A stretch of DNA of 64,000 nt from Pontiellaceae bacterium B1224 (GTDB lineage: Bacteria > Verrucomicrobiota > Kiritimatiellia > Kiritimatiellales > Pontiellaceae): positions 28,550 to 92,549 of the forward strand of contig JAROBA010000021.1 of NCBI GenBank assembly GCA_029432815.1, read 5' to 3'. A model generated the notes under the pieces. It did no database searches. It was given only the letters and a program-made list of their open reading frames with translations, and was not told the origin of the DNA. This document shows positions 9,985 to 19,807 of this stretch, one piece after another; position 1 is the first letter of the stretch, and every line of letters begins with the position of its first letter. The position numbers were made by a program, and so were the translations under genes.

Positions 9985-10916
9985 AGACAAAATTTATGCC
10001 TCTGTTCATGTGGGCCTGTTTGGGAACCGGTGGATGGCTGCAGGTTTCCAATGCTGCTATCACGCTGGAAAATCTCAACAGCGTAACACAAACCGGTAAC
10101 TGGACGGGATCGAGTGTCGGCGAATCGACATTAGTTGTCGATGATGCGACTGGAAATCGTGGTGCATTGTTCGGGCGGGACGGTCTGGACCTAACCGCTA
10201 ATTTCACCAGTGCCGGATCGTTGGCTTCCGGTGTAACCATCACGTATGACCTCGGGCTTCGGCGAACGGACTCAACCGCGCGAACCATGATGATGAAAGG
10301 GATTGATTCCGGAGGGAACGTCCTCTTTGTGCTCGGCCTGCAGGGAGATGATGGAAGTAGTAGTGATGGGCACGAGCGGCTGGTTGTTTTCAGCGAGGAT
10401 TTTACGGGCAGTCCAACGGGAGGCGGGGGCGGCACGATTACCTACCTCGGAACCATTGGCACATTTGTTAAAGGAACCAATGCTTACGATGAGGACATCA
10501 TGCATACGGTCAAACTTGTGTTGTCGGCAAGCAATTTCGACGTATTGGTCGATGGCTCATTGGTGGCAAATGGTAATGATATTCCCTATTTCAGTGGCGC
10601 AGGAACCGATATTCAAGCGCTCAATTTTCAAACCGATATCGCCGGCGGCGCGTGGTACGATAACTTTGAGGTGATCGCGCTTGCCCCGAAGGAGGTTGTG
10701 CCAGCCTCGCTGGGCATGGTTGGGATGGTGGATGGAACCAATGCGGTTGTCGGGGCTTCGGGGTTCGGGACCGGTTCAGTGAACTCGTTGCAAATGTGTG
10801 ATGACCTGCTGAGTAACAACTGGGTTACCGTCGCCACCACAACAGGGGTCGAGAGTGCCGAATGGGTGCTTTTGTCCACGAATTCATCTGCATTTTACCG
10901 GGTCATTTCTGAATAA
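9981..10916 (+). CDS. Secreted jelly-roll (LamG-like) domain protein
   Basis: 311 residues: a signal peptide (MKTKFMPLFMW... to about SNAA), one ~200-residue concanavalin/LamG-like beta domain, and a ~70-residue C-terminal module ending FYRVISE that is typical of secreted Kiritimatiellota proteins. No catalytic motif is seen. The beta domain is nearly the same as the N-terminal domain of the PhoD protein encoded next door (shared FGRDGLD, RTMMMKGIDS, IQALNFQ), and the DNA is close to identical in stretches, so it is a recent tandem copy. ATG 9981 is preferred over 9969 because GGAG lies 6 nt upstream. The stop overlaps a possible ATG (TAATG) of the next frame. Glycan or cell-surface binding is inferred. 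Confidence 0.75.
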   Translation: MKTKFMPLFMWACLGTGGWLQVSNAAITLENLNSVTQTGNWTGSSVGESTLVVDDATGNRGALFGRDGLDLTANFTSAGSLASGVTITYDLGLRRTDSTARTMMMKGIDSGGNVLFVLGLQGDDGSSSDGHERLVVFSEDFTGSPTGGGGGTITYLGTIGTFVKGTNAYDEDIMHTVKLVLSASNFDVLVDGSLVANGNDIPYFSGAGTDIQALNFQTDIAGGAWYDNFEVIALAPKEVVPASLGMVGMVDGTNAVVGASGFGTGSVNSLQMCDDLLSNNWVTVATTTGVESAEWVLLSTNSSAFYRVISE

Positions 10917-10960
10917 TGAAATCAAAAAACTCCATCTTAATAAGCAGGAGAAACGCTCTA

Positions 10961-13129
10961 ATGAAAAATTCTTTATATCTTCCAGCCGCTGTCGTTTGTA
11001 TGGCTCTCTTTACATTGGAGGCTCATGCGACCGCGTTGTTCAGTGCGGACTTTCAAGGTGGGGCTGACGGTTCTGCCACGGTGGGCAATCTCAACAGCGG
11101 AACGCAAATCGGAACCTGGGCGGGTTCGAGTATCGGCACATCGACTCTGGACACTGCGGGCAGCAACCGGGGGGTGCTGTTTGGAAGGGACGGTCTGGAC
11201 GTTACCGCTAATTTTAGTAGTGTCGGATCGCTGACCGCCGGTGTAACCATCACGTATGACCTCGGGCTTCGTCGAACGGGCGATCCCACGCGAACCATGA
11301 TGATGAAGGGGATTGATTCCGACGGGAACGTTCTCTTCGTGCTCGGCCTGCAGGGACACGATAGGTCGATTGATGTGGGGTACGGGCGACTGGTTGTTTT
11401 CAGTGAGGATTTTACAGGCAGCCCAACCGGAGGCGGGGGAGGCACGATTACCTACCTCGGAACCAAGGGCACTTTCAGTAAAGGAACCGACGCATACAAT
11501 GAGAGCATCATGCATGAGGTCAGTTTGGTTCTCTCTGCGAGCAGTTTCGACGTGTACGTCGATGGCTCATTGGTAGAGAACGGGAATGATATTGCCTATT
11601 TCAGCGGCGCAGGAACCGATATTCAAGCGCTCAATTTCCAGGCCGATATAGCCGGCGGTGCCTGGTATGATAACTTCGAGGTACAGGGGACGGGATTGTC
11701 CGTTCAGGAAGTCGTGCTCTTTGCCGCCGACTTTGAGGGAGAGATTGAGTTTGGGCCGGTTACTTTATCCGAAGCCCATAGAGGGACGCTGGAGATTGAT
11801 CTGCGTATGCTGAATCAATATGAGGATCAGCCTCAGGAGGTGCAGGATTTTTATGCTGCTTGTCGGGAAGCATTCACTGGGGAGACTCCCGAGTCGGATG
11901 TGGCGGCAATCTGTCAGACTTCCAATCGTTGGAAGCTAGGTGGTCCGATGTTGGGCGATGTGACTACAACGAACGTTTCGGTTTGGACGCACCTGCCGGA
12001 ATCGAGCGTTGTTGAAGTTACCGTGACCCCGGAAGCCGGTGGCGCGTCTCAAATCTTTCAGTCGAGTGAAACGAACCTGATGCCGGCGGTGCGTTGCGAG
12101 GGGCTTTTGCCGAATACGGCGTATACCTATCAAGTCGCAAATGCGGATGGACAGGACTTAGGGGGTGGGCGTTTCGTGACAGCTCCGACTGCGTTAACAG
12201 AAGAAACGTTGCGTATCGCATTTGGGTCGTGCTTCCATAAAATCGGGCTCCATCGGCCGGAGCTATTGGATCTCATTCAGGAGCGAGGCAACCGCGCAAT
12301 GCTGGTGCTCGGCGATTCCGCCGTAGATGACCGGAAGAACGACTTCGGGTTAATCAACGCGGATTATTTGCTACGCAATCTGTCGCCGCCATGGCAGGAG
12401 ATGACGGCGAATGTTCCGGTTTTCGCCGGATGGGATGACCATGATTATTGGCACGACGACTCCTTCGGTACGGAAACGAGAGGCCAGTGGATTGATGTTG
12501 AAGGATTGCGAAAAAACTGGAAAAGCCAGTGGAACAATCCGGATCGGGATGTGGAACGTGAGGGCATCTATTTTCAGACTCAAATCGGGCCGATACATTA
12601 TATCGCCCTTGATACGCGCTCCTGCCGGGTGAATGATGCGCGTGGAGCTCTGAATTCATATTTGGGTGAAGAGCAAATGAACTGGTTGAAAGCGCAACTT
12701 AATGCATCGACTTCACCCTATATCCTTCTGAGCAGTGGCACGATGTGGAGCGATGATATCTCCGCTGGAAAAGATAGCTGGGGAACGTGGGATACCGCTG
12801 GACGGGAAGAGATCTTTCAACTGATTGACGCGAAAACGGATTCGCAGGTGATTCTGCTGTCCGGTGACCGCCACGGTGCGCGCGGCTTTGCCATTCCGCG
12901 CCCCGGCGGCAAGAAAATCTACGAGTTTGAGGCCGCGACGCTGGGCGGAGTCCCTGGGCCTGGCGCGTGGGCAGACGACCCGATGAATCAGCTCTTTGGC
13001 TATACGGGTTCGGACTTCTGGGCCTTTGGTGAACTTTCGTTCAGTACAGTAACGAATGAGCCTCAGGCGACCTTCCGCCTGATCGATGAAAATGGTGATG
13101 CTTTAGAAACAATTGTGCTGGAGAAGTGA
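10961..13129 (+). CDS. PhoD-family phosphatase/phosphodiesterase with N-terminal jelly-roll domain
   Basis: 722 residues with a Sec signal peptide (MKNSLYLPAAVV to EAHA). A LamG-like domain (about residues 25-245) duplicates the preceding gene product. Then comes a PhoD-type N-domain and metallophosphoesterase core with FGSCFHK, LGDSAVDD, WDDHDYW and LSGDRHGARG, which supply the metal-binding Asp, His and Asn-like ligands. The family cleaves phosphate mono- and diesters outside the cytoplasm; the natural substrate here is unknown. ATG 10961 is chosen over 10916 because AGGAG lies 11 nt upstream and the signal peptide then starts cleanly. At the domain junction, LFAADFEGE echoes LFSADFQGG at the start of the jelly roll, which looks like a recombination scar. 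Confidence 0.82.
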   Translation: MKNSLYLPAAVVCMALFTLEAHATALFSADFQGGADGSATVGNLNSGTQIGTWAGSSIGTSTLDTAGSNRGVLFGRDGLDVTANFSSVGSLTAGVTITYDLGLRRTGDPTRTMMMKGIDSDGNVLFVLGLQGHDRSIDVGYGRLVVFSEDFTGSPTGGGGGTITYLGTKGTFSKGTDAYNESIMHEVSLVLSASSFDVYVDGSLVENGNDIAYFSGAGTDIQALNFQADIAGGAWYDNFEVQGTGLSVQEVVLFAADFEGEIEFGPVTLSEAHRGTLEIDLRMLNQYEDQPQEVQDFYAACREAFTGETPESDVAAICQTSNRWKLGGPMLGDVTTTNVSVWTHLPESSVVEVTVTPEAGGASQIFQSSETNLMPAVRCEGLLPNTAYTYQVANADGQDLGGGRFVTAPTALTEETLRIAFGSCFHKIGLHRPELLDLIQERGNRAMLVLGDSAVDDRKNDFGLINADYLLRNLSPPWQEMTANVPVFAGWDDHDYWHDDSFGTETRGQWIDVEGLRKNWKSQWNNPDRDVEREGIYFQTQIGPIHYIALDTRSCRVNDARGALNSYLGEEQMNWLKAQLNASTSPYILLSSGTMWSDDISAGKDSWGTWDTAGREEIFQLIDAKTDSQVILLSGDRHGARGFAIPRPGGKKIYEFEAATLGGVPGPGAWADDPMNQLFGYTGSDFWAFGELSFSTVTNEPQATFRLIDENGDALETIVLEK
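11920..11934. repeat. Dispersed dyad TTCCAA-N3-TTGGAA, perfect copy
   Basis: Both 6-bp arms are perfect around TCG. It lies inside the PhoD gene, encoding S-N-R-W-K. Confidence 0.7.
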
Positions 13130-13193
13130 AATCATAACCAACGTGCTGAAAATTGAGCAAGATAAGGTTAAAGGAAGTAAAAGGACCATTGAA

Positions 13194-14714
13194 ATGAGTG
13201 AGTCGAAAAATAATGAGAACAAGGGGGCGAGTACGTTTCTGTCGAGCAAAGGCGGGATCTTGAGCGGTCGCCGGAGCTTTCTGGCCTATGCAGGCGTGGT
13301 AACGGTCGGTCTGGCAGCGCGGCCGGTTCGGGCTGAAGAAGAGTCCCGCATAGTTTCGCTGAAGGAGGCGCACAAGGGGACGCTGGAAATTGATCTACGG
13401 ATCATGAACCAATATGTCGAGCAGCCGCAGGTGGAGCTTGATTTTTATACCGGAGGTCGCACGGCGCTGACAGGGCCGAACCCGGAAGAGGCCCTGGCAG
13501 CACACTGTCGTAAATTCAAGCGCGCGAAGTTGGGTGGACCGATGTTGGGCGATATCACTGCTGCCGGCGTTTCAGTTTGGCTGCATCTTCCTGAGCCGGT
13601 TTCGGTCGAAGTTAAAATGGCTCCGAAAACGGGCGGCGCATCGAAAACATTTACCTCGGAAGCGGCTCGGTTTCAGGTGGTGCGTTGCGAAGGGCTCCTG
13701 CCGGGCACAGAATATCGCTACACTGTGACCGATTCTAAGGACCGAAAGCTTGGCGGCGGTGATTTTGTGACGGCGCCGTCAGCGCTTTCAGAAAAGCCAA
13801 TGAAGATCGCTTTTGGAACCTGTTTTCATAAAGTCGGGCTATACCGTCCTGAGTTGATGAAGCTGGTGCAGGAGCGGGGCAGCCGCGCGATGCTGGTGCT
13901 TGGCGATTCCGCCGTGGATGGTCGCGGGAACAACTACGGATTGGTTCAGGCTGATTATCTGCTGCGCAATCTATCTCAGCCGTGGCAACGGTTGACCGCG
14001 AATGTTCCGGTTTTTGCCATCTGGGATGACCACGACTATTGGGGCGACGATTCGGGAGGTACCACAACGAGAGGTCGCTCGATTGATCCCGTAGGGCTGC
14101 GCAAAAGCTGGAAGACGCACTGGAACAATCCGGACCGGCAGGTGGATCGCAAGGGGATTTATTTCCAGACCCACATCGGCCCGATTCACTACATCGCGCT
14201 CGATACGCGTTCCTGCCGAATCCAGGAGGAGCGGGGGAAACGGAATTCGTTCCTTGGCAAAGAGCAGATGGACTGGCTGAAGCAGCAGATCCGGGAATCC
14301 ACTTCGCCTTACATTCTGCTAAGCGGCGGTACGATGTGGAGCGATTATATCTCCAACGGAAAGGACAGCTGGGGCACCTGGGACACGGAAGGACGCGAAG
14401 AAATTTTCCAGGTAATCGATGCCAAGAAGGATACGCAGGTCATCCTGCTCTGCGGCGACCGCCACGGCGCACGCGGCTTTGCCATTCCTCGTCCGGACGG
14501 TAAGAAGATCTACGAGTTTGAAGTCGCCACGCTGGGCGGTGTTCCGGGGCCGGGGCCCTTCGGGGAAGACCGAAGCGCTCAGCTGTTCGGGCTGAAGAGC
14601 AGGTCATGGGCCTTTGGTGAATTTTCATTCTGTACAGCCGATGGCGTTCCTCAGGCGACCTTCCGTCTGGTCAATGAGCGCGGAGAAGAGGTGGAAACGG
14701 TTGTGCTGGATTAA
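13194..14714 (+). CDS. Tat-exported PhoD-family phosphatase/phosphodiesterase
   Basis: 506 residues. The N-terminus carries a twin-arginine signal (SGRRSFLAYAG) and an Ala-rich cleavage region, unlike the Sec-exported paralogue upstream. The mature protein has a PhoD N-domain (EAHKGTLEIDLR) and the metallophosphoesterase core with FGTCFHK, LGDSAVDG, WDDHDYWGDD and CGDRHGARG. ATG 13194 is favoured, with AAGGA upstream; the GTG at 13113 would overlap the preceding gene and mask the Tat signal. Only ~64 nt separate it from its paralogue and 3 nt from the next gene, so it is probably cotranscribed. Tat export fits folding with metal in the cytoplasm before transport. Confidence 0.85.
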   Translation: MSESKNNENKGASTFLSSKGGILSGRRSFLAYAGVVTVGLAARPVRAEEESRIVSLKEAHKGTLEIDLRIMNQYVEQPQVELDFYTGGRTALTGPNPEEALAAHCRKFKRAKLGGPMLGDITAAGVSVWLHLPEPVSVEVKMAPKTGGASKTFTSEAARFQVVRCEGLLPGTEYRYTVTDSKDRKLGGGDFVTAPSALSEKPMKIAFGTCFHKVGLYRPELMKLVQERGSRAMLVLGDSAVDGRGNNYGLVQADYLLRNLSQPWQRLTANVPVFAIWDDHDYWGDDSGGTTTRGRSIDPVGLRKSWKTHWNNPDRQVDRKGIYFQTHIGPIHYIALDTRSCRIQEERGKRNSFLGKEQMDWLKQQIRESTSPYILLSGGTMWSDYISNGKDSWGTWDTEGREEIFQVIDAKKDTQVILLCGDRHGARGFAIPRPDGKKIYEFEVATLGGVPGPGPFGEDRSAQLFGLKSRSWAFGEFSFCTADGVPQATFRLVNERGEEVETVVLD

Positions 14715-14717
14715 TCG

Positions 14718-16886
14718 ATGAAAAAGCTATGTTTGTTAGTTTTTGGGTTGCTGTGCCAGTCGCTCATTGCAGAGGAGGACTCTCTGCCGCCGTTAAAGGA
14801 TGGCCGGTCGCCTCAGACGGTTGTAGAGGCCTGGGCGGGCTATGATCCACAGGCTGAGTCGCTTGAGGTCGAGATATTCAAGGAGTGGGAAGAGGAAGGA
14901 ATCATTTTTCGCGCGTTGCGGTACCGGATCGGGATCTTTAAAGGTCAAAAGGCGTGGATGGCTGCCCTGTACAGTTTTCCCAAAGGCGCAAAAAACCTGC
15001 CAGGCTTGGTTCAGGTACATGGCGGGGGCGGGTTTGCTACAACCAAGGAAGGTCTCAGTAATGGCAAACGGGGATATGCCACCATTTCTTTAAGTTGGCG
15101 AGGGGATGAGAAATATTTGGAAAGGCATGATCTGCCGCCAACGGCGCAAACGGATTGGGGCGCTGTGGAAGGAAGGCAGGTTGCTGGAACCCGCGATGTG
15201 AAGTCGGAAAGCGAGAAGCACTACGATCCGGTGGATTCGGCACGGAACAATGGATACTTTTTGCGGACCATTGCTGCGCGGCGCGCACTGACTTTTCTGG
15301 AGCAGCAGCCGGAAGTCGATGCAAACCGCCTGGGCGTAAATGGTTTTTCAATGGGCGGTGTCATCACCTTTATGACGGCTGCCATGGATTCGCGCGTGAA
15401 AGCGGCCGTTCCGTGGTGGGCGCCGCCCTTGGTGCTGGACGGCAGTCTGCTGGGACGAACCGCCAAATCGAATGCGTATGCGGAGCATATTAAGTGTCCA
15501 TTGCTTATAATGGCACCTTCAAATGATTTTCATGGAAAGGCTGAAGATGTGGCGTGGATGATCGATCACATTCCAGGCAAAGACATCCGCATTGCCCGGT
15601 CTGTGCATTACAACCACAAGAACGATTCCGCTTCCATGGCAGCGAGAGAACTGTGGCTTGATGCCAGGTTGAAAGGCGGATCGTCATTTCCGGTCCAGCC
15701 CGAAATCAGTGCTAATCTGAAAACATCTGACCGGCGACCGGAGATTACGGTTATTCCGGATGACTCGATGCCGATCTCCCATGTGGATCTATTTTACACG
15801 CGGGATGGGAACGAACCGGAGATGCGGACGCGCTACTGGCAATATGCCAAGGTCCGGCAACAGAGTGGAAACTATAGTGCCAGCCTGGATCTTTTTGAGA
15901 TGGAAGAACCGGTGTGGGTATTCGCCAATGTCTATTATGCGCTGGAAGATTCCGGTGAATCCCGGGATCTAACGGAGGAGTCTGATACGTTTACGGTTTC
16001 CTCACGGCTGCAGATGTGGTCGGCCGAAGAGCTGAATCAAGCCGTCGTCAGGATGCAAAGTAAAACTACGCCGCTGATTGAACCCTTCGATGCGGACTGG
16101 GAAAAGGAGTGGATGGTTTTTGATTACAGGTGGGATTCATGGATACTGAATAACCCGCGCGTCCCGATGCCCCGGTACGGCAGGCTGGTGCTCGACGTTC
16201 AGAGCGCCGACGCCAACCATCTGACGGTTGAGATCGGGGACTACCGCGGCACTTTTAAGATGAAGGGTGGAGCCGATGCCCAACGGATTGAAATCTATCC
16301 CTTCGACCTGAAGGAAAAGAAGACCAAGGCAAGGCTGTTAAACTGGTCCGCTCTGAAGAGGCCGATGATCAGATTATCTACGAGCCGGAGCAAGCCTGAA
16401 CCTTTGTTCAAGCGACTGGCCTGGGAAACGATTTCTGAGGCAGAGTTTATGGCCAAACGGCCCTTTCAGTTAGGAGAGGTCGGGAAAATAGATGGGAGTG
16501 TCATGCTCACTTTCGGACTGGCCGACCAGGTGGAAGGAAGATTCGATCCGGAGAACAAATCGGTCAAGGTCGACGAGTCAATTGCCGCAGTCGATGTTAC
16601 AACCGGCCTGCAGGTGCACTCGCACAGCGAGCTGACCTATTTTCTGAGCGGAAAATTTTCAACGTTCTCGGCTTCGCTAATTCCATGTTACCAGGCATCG
16701 GTGACCTTTGAGGCCTATGCGGATGGGAAGAAGGTCTATGCGTCTGATTATTTTAAAGGGAAAACCCCGCCCGAAGAGATTCGGATCGATGTTTCCGGCG
16801 CGCAAATGCTCAAGCTGATTGTGACCGAAGGCGGCAATGGCTGGGGAGGCGACTGGGTCATGTGGGGGAATGCATCACTGCGATGA
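14718..16886 (+). CDS. Secreted alpha/beta-hydrolase esterase with C-terminal NPCBM-like domain
   Basis: 722 residues with a Sec signal (MKKLCLLVFGLLCQSLIAEE). The alpha/beta hydrolase region (about residues 30-330) has HGGGG as a likely oxyanion loop, GFSMGG with nucleophile Ser211, and a late His in the SVHYNHKN segment. It matches the acetylxylan-esterase/dienelactone-hydrolase superfamily and is homologous, including its following beta domains, to the C-terminal half of the giant gene at the left edge. The last ~150 residues look like an NPCBM carbohydrate-binding module (SELTYFLSG, FEAYADGKKVY). An acetyl or other ester on a polysaccharide is the likely target; the exact ester is not readable from sequence. 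Confidence 0.8.
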   Translation: MKKLCLLVFGLLCQSLIAEEDSLPPLKDGRSPQTVVEAWAGYDPQAESLEVEIFKEWEEEGIIFRALRYRIGIFKGQKAWMAALYSFPKGAKNLPGLVQVHGGGGFATTKEGLSNGKRGYATISLSWRGDEKYLERHDLPPTAQTDWGAVEGRQVAGTRDVKSESEKHYDPVDSARNNGYFLRTIAARRALTFLEQQPEVDANRLGVNGFSMGGVITFMTAAMDSRVKAAVPWWAPPLVLDGSLLGRTAKSNAYAEHIKCPLLIMAPSNDFHGKAEDVAWMIDHIPGKDIRIARSVHYNHKNDSASMAARELWLDARLKGGSSFPVQPEISANLKTSDRRPEITVIPDDSMPISHVDLFYTRDGNEPEMRTRYWQYAKVRQQSGNYSASLDLFEMEEPVWVFANVYYALEDSGESRDLTEESDTFTVSSRLQMWSAEELNQAVVRMQSKTTPLIEPFDADWEKEWMVFDYRWDSWILNNPRVPMPRYGRLVLDVQSADANHLTVEIGDYRGTFKMKGGADAQRIEIYPFDLKEKKTKARLLNWSALKRPMIRLSTSRSKPEPLFKRLAWETISEAEFMAKRPFQLGEVGKIDGSVMLTFGLADQVEGRFDPENKSVKVDESIAAVDVTTGLQVHSHSELTYFLSGKFSTFSASLIPCYQASVTFEAYADGKKVYASDYFKGKTPPEEIRIDVSGAQMLKLIVTEGGNGWGGDWVMWGNASLR

Positions 16887-16929
16887 GACCAAGGCGCAGT
16901 GACCGTGTCTTAATAAGGATCACTTGATA

Positions 16930-19761
16930 ATGAAAAATAGCATTAAACGATTCGCGACCGGTGTGACGGCATTGCTTTGCACCTGTACCATGGGTTTGCA
17001 CGCCGCTCCTGAGGACGGTTCGCATGCTGAAACAAATCGAAAAACGGATTGGACGTTTACACCGGATCCTGCTTTGCCGAATGTCCTTATTCTGGGCGAT
17101 TCCATCTCGATTGGCTACACGAGACAGGTGCGTGAGCTGTTGAAAGGCAAGGCCAATGTATATCGGCCGGTGAGTAGCGATGGAACGCGTCCAAAAAACT
17201 GCAATGGAACCATGGTTGGGTTGAAGATTAGTGAACCCATGTTGAACGCACACCCATGGGATGTGATTCATTTTAATTGGGGGTTGCACGATCTCAAACA
17301 TGTCAAAAAAGCACATACCAATATAAAGTCGAACGATCCGAATGATCCTCAGCAGTCCACACCTCAGGAATATGAGGCGAATCTGCGGAACATTGTTGCA
17401 GCACTGCGCAAGACGGATGCCCGGTTGGTCTTTGCAACCACCACGCCCGTTGTGCCCGGCACGCTGAACCCGCTCCGTACACCGGAGGCTCCGGTTGAAT
17501 ACAATGCCATTGCCGTGAAGATCATGGCAGACAACAACATTCGGGTGAACGATCTTCATGCCTATTGTCTGCCGAATCTGGCGGAGTGGCAACAGCCTGA
17601 GAATGTGCACTTCAAGCCTAAAGGACAACAGGCGCTCGCAGAACGGGTGGCCGCTGTCATTGCGGAAGAGTTAGCAGAAAAAGAGAAGAACGCTTCAGCA
17701 CCTTCTGTTGAAGACCCCATTGTCGGAGATAAGCCGATCATTCGCTTGTGGCCGATTGAACAGGTCGGCGGTGAGCCGAATCGGCTTCGTTATGACGTCA
17801 CCAACCGCGGCAAGGTTCGGTACGAAAACGTGAAAGATCCGCATCTGGTCGTTTTTCCGACGCAGTCAAAAGGCCCGACGCCCGCCGTGCTTTATTGTCC
17901 GGGTGGTGGGTATAAGCACCTTACCCCGAAGCCGGAGGTGATCGACTGGCTGAACGAATGCGGGATCACGGTATTTATGCTCAGGTATACCGTACCGCAT
18001 GACCGCGAAGCCGCCTTTTGCGATGTACAGCGCGCCATGTGCATGGTTCGGCACAGCGCTGGGAAATGGAATATTGACCCGAAGCAACTTGGGGTGCTGG
18101 GAAGCTCGGCTGGCGGGCATCTGGTTGCCCGGTTGAGCCAGAATCTCGAACCCAGGGCGTATCCGGGCATTGACGCTGCGGATGAAGAGAGCTGCGAACC
18201 CGCATTCGTAATCCTGACCTCTGCGGCGTATCTCTTCAAAAAGGAGGGAAAGAAGGTTGTGCCTCTTCTCGCGAATGAATTTCACATGAACAATAACGTA
18301 GCCCCGACCTTCATGGTCTGCGCGAAAGATGATACCGCATTTTTCGCCGGTAATGTGGCGTACGAAAAGGCGCTGAGTGCTGCAGGAGGGTCGACACAGA
18401 TTGTGATTTCGGAGACGGGTGGCCACGGTTTGAAGGAGGTCAACTGGTATCCGGAATGCCGGGAATGGTTGAAAGAACTGGGAATCAATATTAAAGAACA
18501 AAAGCAATGTTCATCGAAGCTGAACGTTATCCTGATCATGGCTGATGACATCGCCTACGACAACAATTTCGGTGCATACGGTGCCCGAGAGTCCTGGACG
18601 CCGAGACTGGATCAACTGGCAAAAGAAGGCATGACCTTTGAACAGGCTTATTCGACCCCCAAGTGCACACCCAGCCGCGTAAAGTTGATGACGGGGCGCA
18701 GCGGAATCCGGAACTACATCGGTTTCGGCTCATTGGCATCTTCTGAAATCACCTTTGCCCAGATGCTTAAAGAGGCAGGATACAAAACGCATGTAGCCGG
18801 GAAATGGCAGCTTGATGATAAAGGGGGCACTCCAACCAGCGAGGCTGGTTTCGATTCGTGGATGCTCTGGAATACAGCGTCGGGGCGGGGGAGCCGTTAT
18901 TGGGAGCCCAGTTTCGATGTGAACGGAACGTTTACCTCCTACGGCAAGGAGGTCTTTGGTCCCGATCTCTGCGTTCAATCGATTCTGGAATTCATCGAGG
19001 AAAACCGGGCGGGGCCGTTTTTGGTCTACTACCCGATGCTCCTCGTCCATGGGCCCTTCGTGACGACGCCTGACAGTGAAGTACACGAGCGCAAGGATTT
19101 GCAGGAAAACTTTAAGGATATGATCCAATATATGGATAAATGTGTGGGGCGGATTGTCGACGGGTTGAAGATCATGGGGCTTGCGGAGAATACGGTGGTG
19201 CTCTTCTGCAGTGATAACGGAACAAACCGGGCGCTTTCTTATGAGTCGTTCGGAAAAACTGTAGACGGGAAGAAGGGCGTTCCACACGACCGCGGCACGC
19301 ACTCCCCGATGATTGTGCGTTGTCCGGGCACCGTATCGGCCGGAGCACGTTGCACCGACATCATCGATTTTTCTGATGTTCTGCCTACGCTGGCCGCTAT
19401 TGGAAATGCGCAGCTGCCGAAGGTGGAACTCGACGGGCACAGTTTCTGGCCACAGTGCCAAGGTAAACCGGGGAATCCGCGGGAATGGATTTTTCAGTAT
19501 TACTGGCCGAAGAGCTGGAGCTGGATCCCGGATGAGCTGGGCGAAGAGGAGCTCGTCTGGGTGCACAATCAAAAATATAAGCTTCACGGAAACGGACTGT
19601 TTTACGACATTGTGAACGATCGCGAAGAGCTCAGTCCCATTCCGACGGAACAGTTCACAGACGAACAGAAAAAAGTTTTCCAGCTGTTTAAAGAAGCCAT
19701 GGCGTCTATGCCGGATACGAATGATGCCTATGCGAACAACCGGTCCAAAAAGGCGAAATAG
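16930..19761 (+). CDS. Triple fusion: SGNH esterase, alpha/beta-hydrolase acetylesterase and S1 sulfatase
   Basis: 943 residues with an N-terminal signal peptide (MKNSIKRFATGVTALLC to LHAA). Module 1 (about residues 45-245) is an SGNH/GDSL hydrolase with LGDSIS (Ser58) and a terminal ENVH where DxxH is usual. Module 2 (about 270-520) is an alpha/beta hydrolase of the bacterial acetylesterase type with YCPGGGY as the HGGG-like loop, GSSAGG (Ser393) and a late GGHG. Module 3 (about 535-943) is a type I sulfatase opening LNVILIMADD, with the formylglycine motif CTPSR at Cys579. ATG 16930 follows AAGGA; the in-frame TTG at 16924 is less likely. One polypeptide would remove acetyl and sulfate groups from the same polymer. 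Confidence 0.88.
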   Translation: MKNSIKRFATGVTALLCTCTMGLHAAPEDGSHAETNRKTDWTFTPDPALPNVLILGDSISIGYTRQVRELLKGKANVYRPVSSDGTRPKNCNGTMVGLKISEPMLNAHPWDVIHFNWGLHDLKHVKKAHTNIKSNDPNDPQQSTPQEYEANLRNIVAALRKTDARLVFATTTPVVPGTLNPLRTPEAPVEYNAIAVKIMADNNIRVNDLHAYCLPNLAEWQQPENVHFKPKGQQALAERVAAVIAEELAEKEKNASAPSVEDPIVGDKPIIRLWPIEQVGGEPNRLRYDVTNRGKVRYENVKDPHLVVFPTQSKGPTPAVLYCPGGGYKHLTPKPEVIDWLNECGITVFMLRYTVPHDREAAFCDVQRAMCMVRHSAGKWNIDPKQLGVLGSSAGGHLVARLSQNLEPRAYPGIDAADEESCEPAFVILTSAAYLFKKEGKKVVPLLANEFHMNNNVAPTFMVCAKDDTAFFAGNVAYEKALSAAGGSTQIVISETGGHGLKEVNWYPECREWLKELGINIKEQKQCSSKLNVILIMADDIAYDNNFGAYGARESWTPRLDQLAKEGMTFEQAYSTPKCTPSRVKLMTGRSGIRNYIGFGSLASSEITFAQMLKEAGYKTHVAGKWQLDDKGGTPTSEAGFDSWMLWNTASGRGSRYWEPSFDVNGTFTSYGKEVFGPDLCVQSILEFIEENRAGPFLVYYPMLLVHGPFVTTPDSEVHERKDLQENFKDMIQYMDKCVGRIVDGLKIMGLAENTVVLFCSDNGTNRALSYESFGKTVDGKKGVPHDRGTHSPMIVRCPGTVSAGARCTDIIDFSDVLPTLAAIGNAQLPKVELDGHSFWPQCQGKPGNPREWIFQYYWPKSWSWIPDELGEEELVWVHNQKYKLHGNGLFYDIVNDREELSPIPTEQFTDEQKKVFQLFKEAMASMPDTNDAYANNRSKKAK

Positions 19762-19807
19762 ATTTTCTTAGAACGGTATAATCATCCAAACCAGGGAGCT
19801 CATTTCA

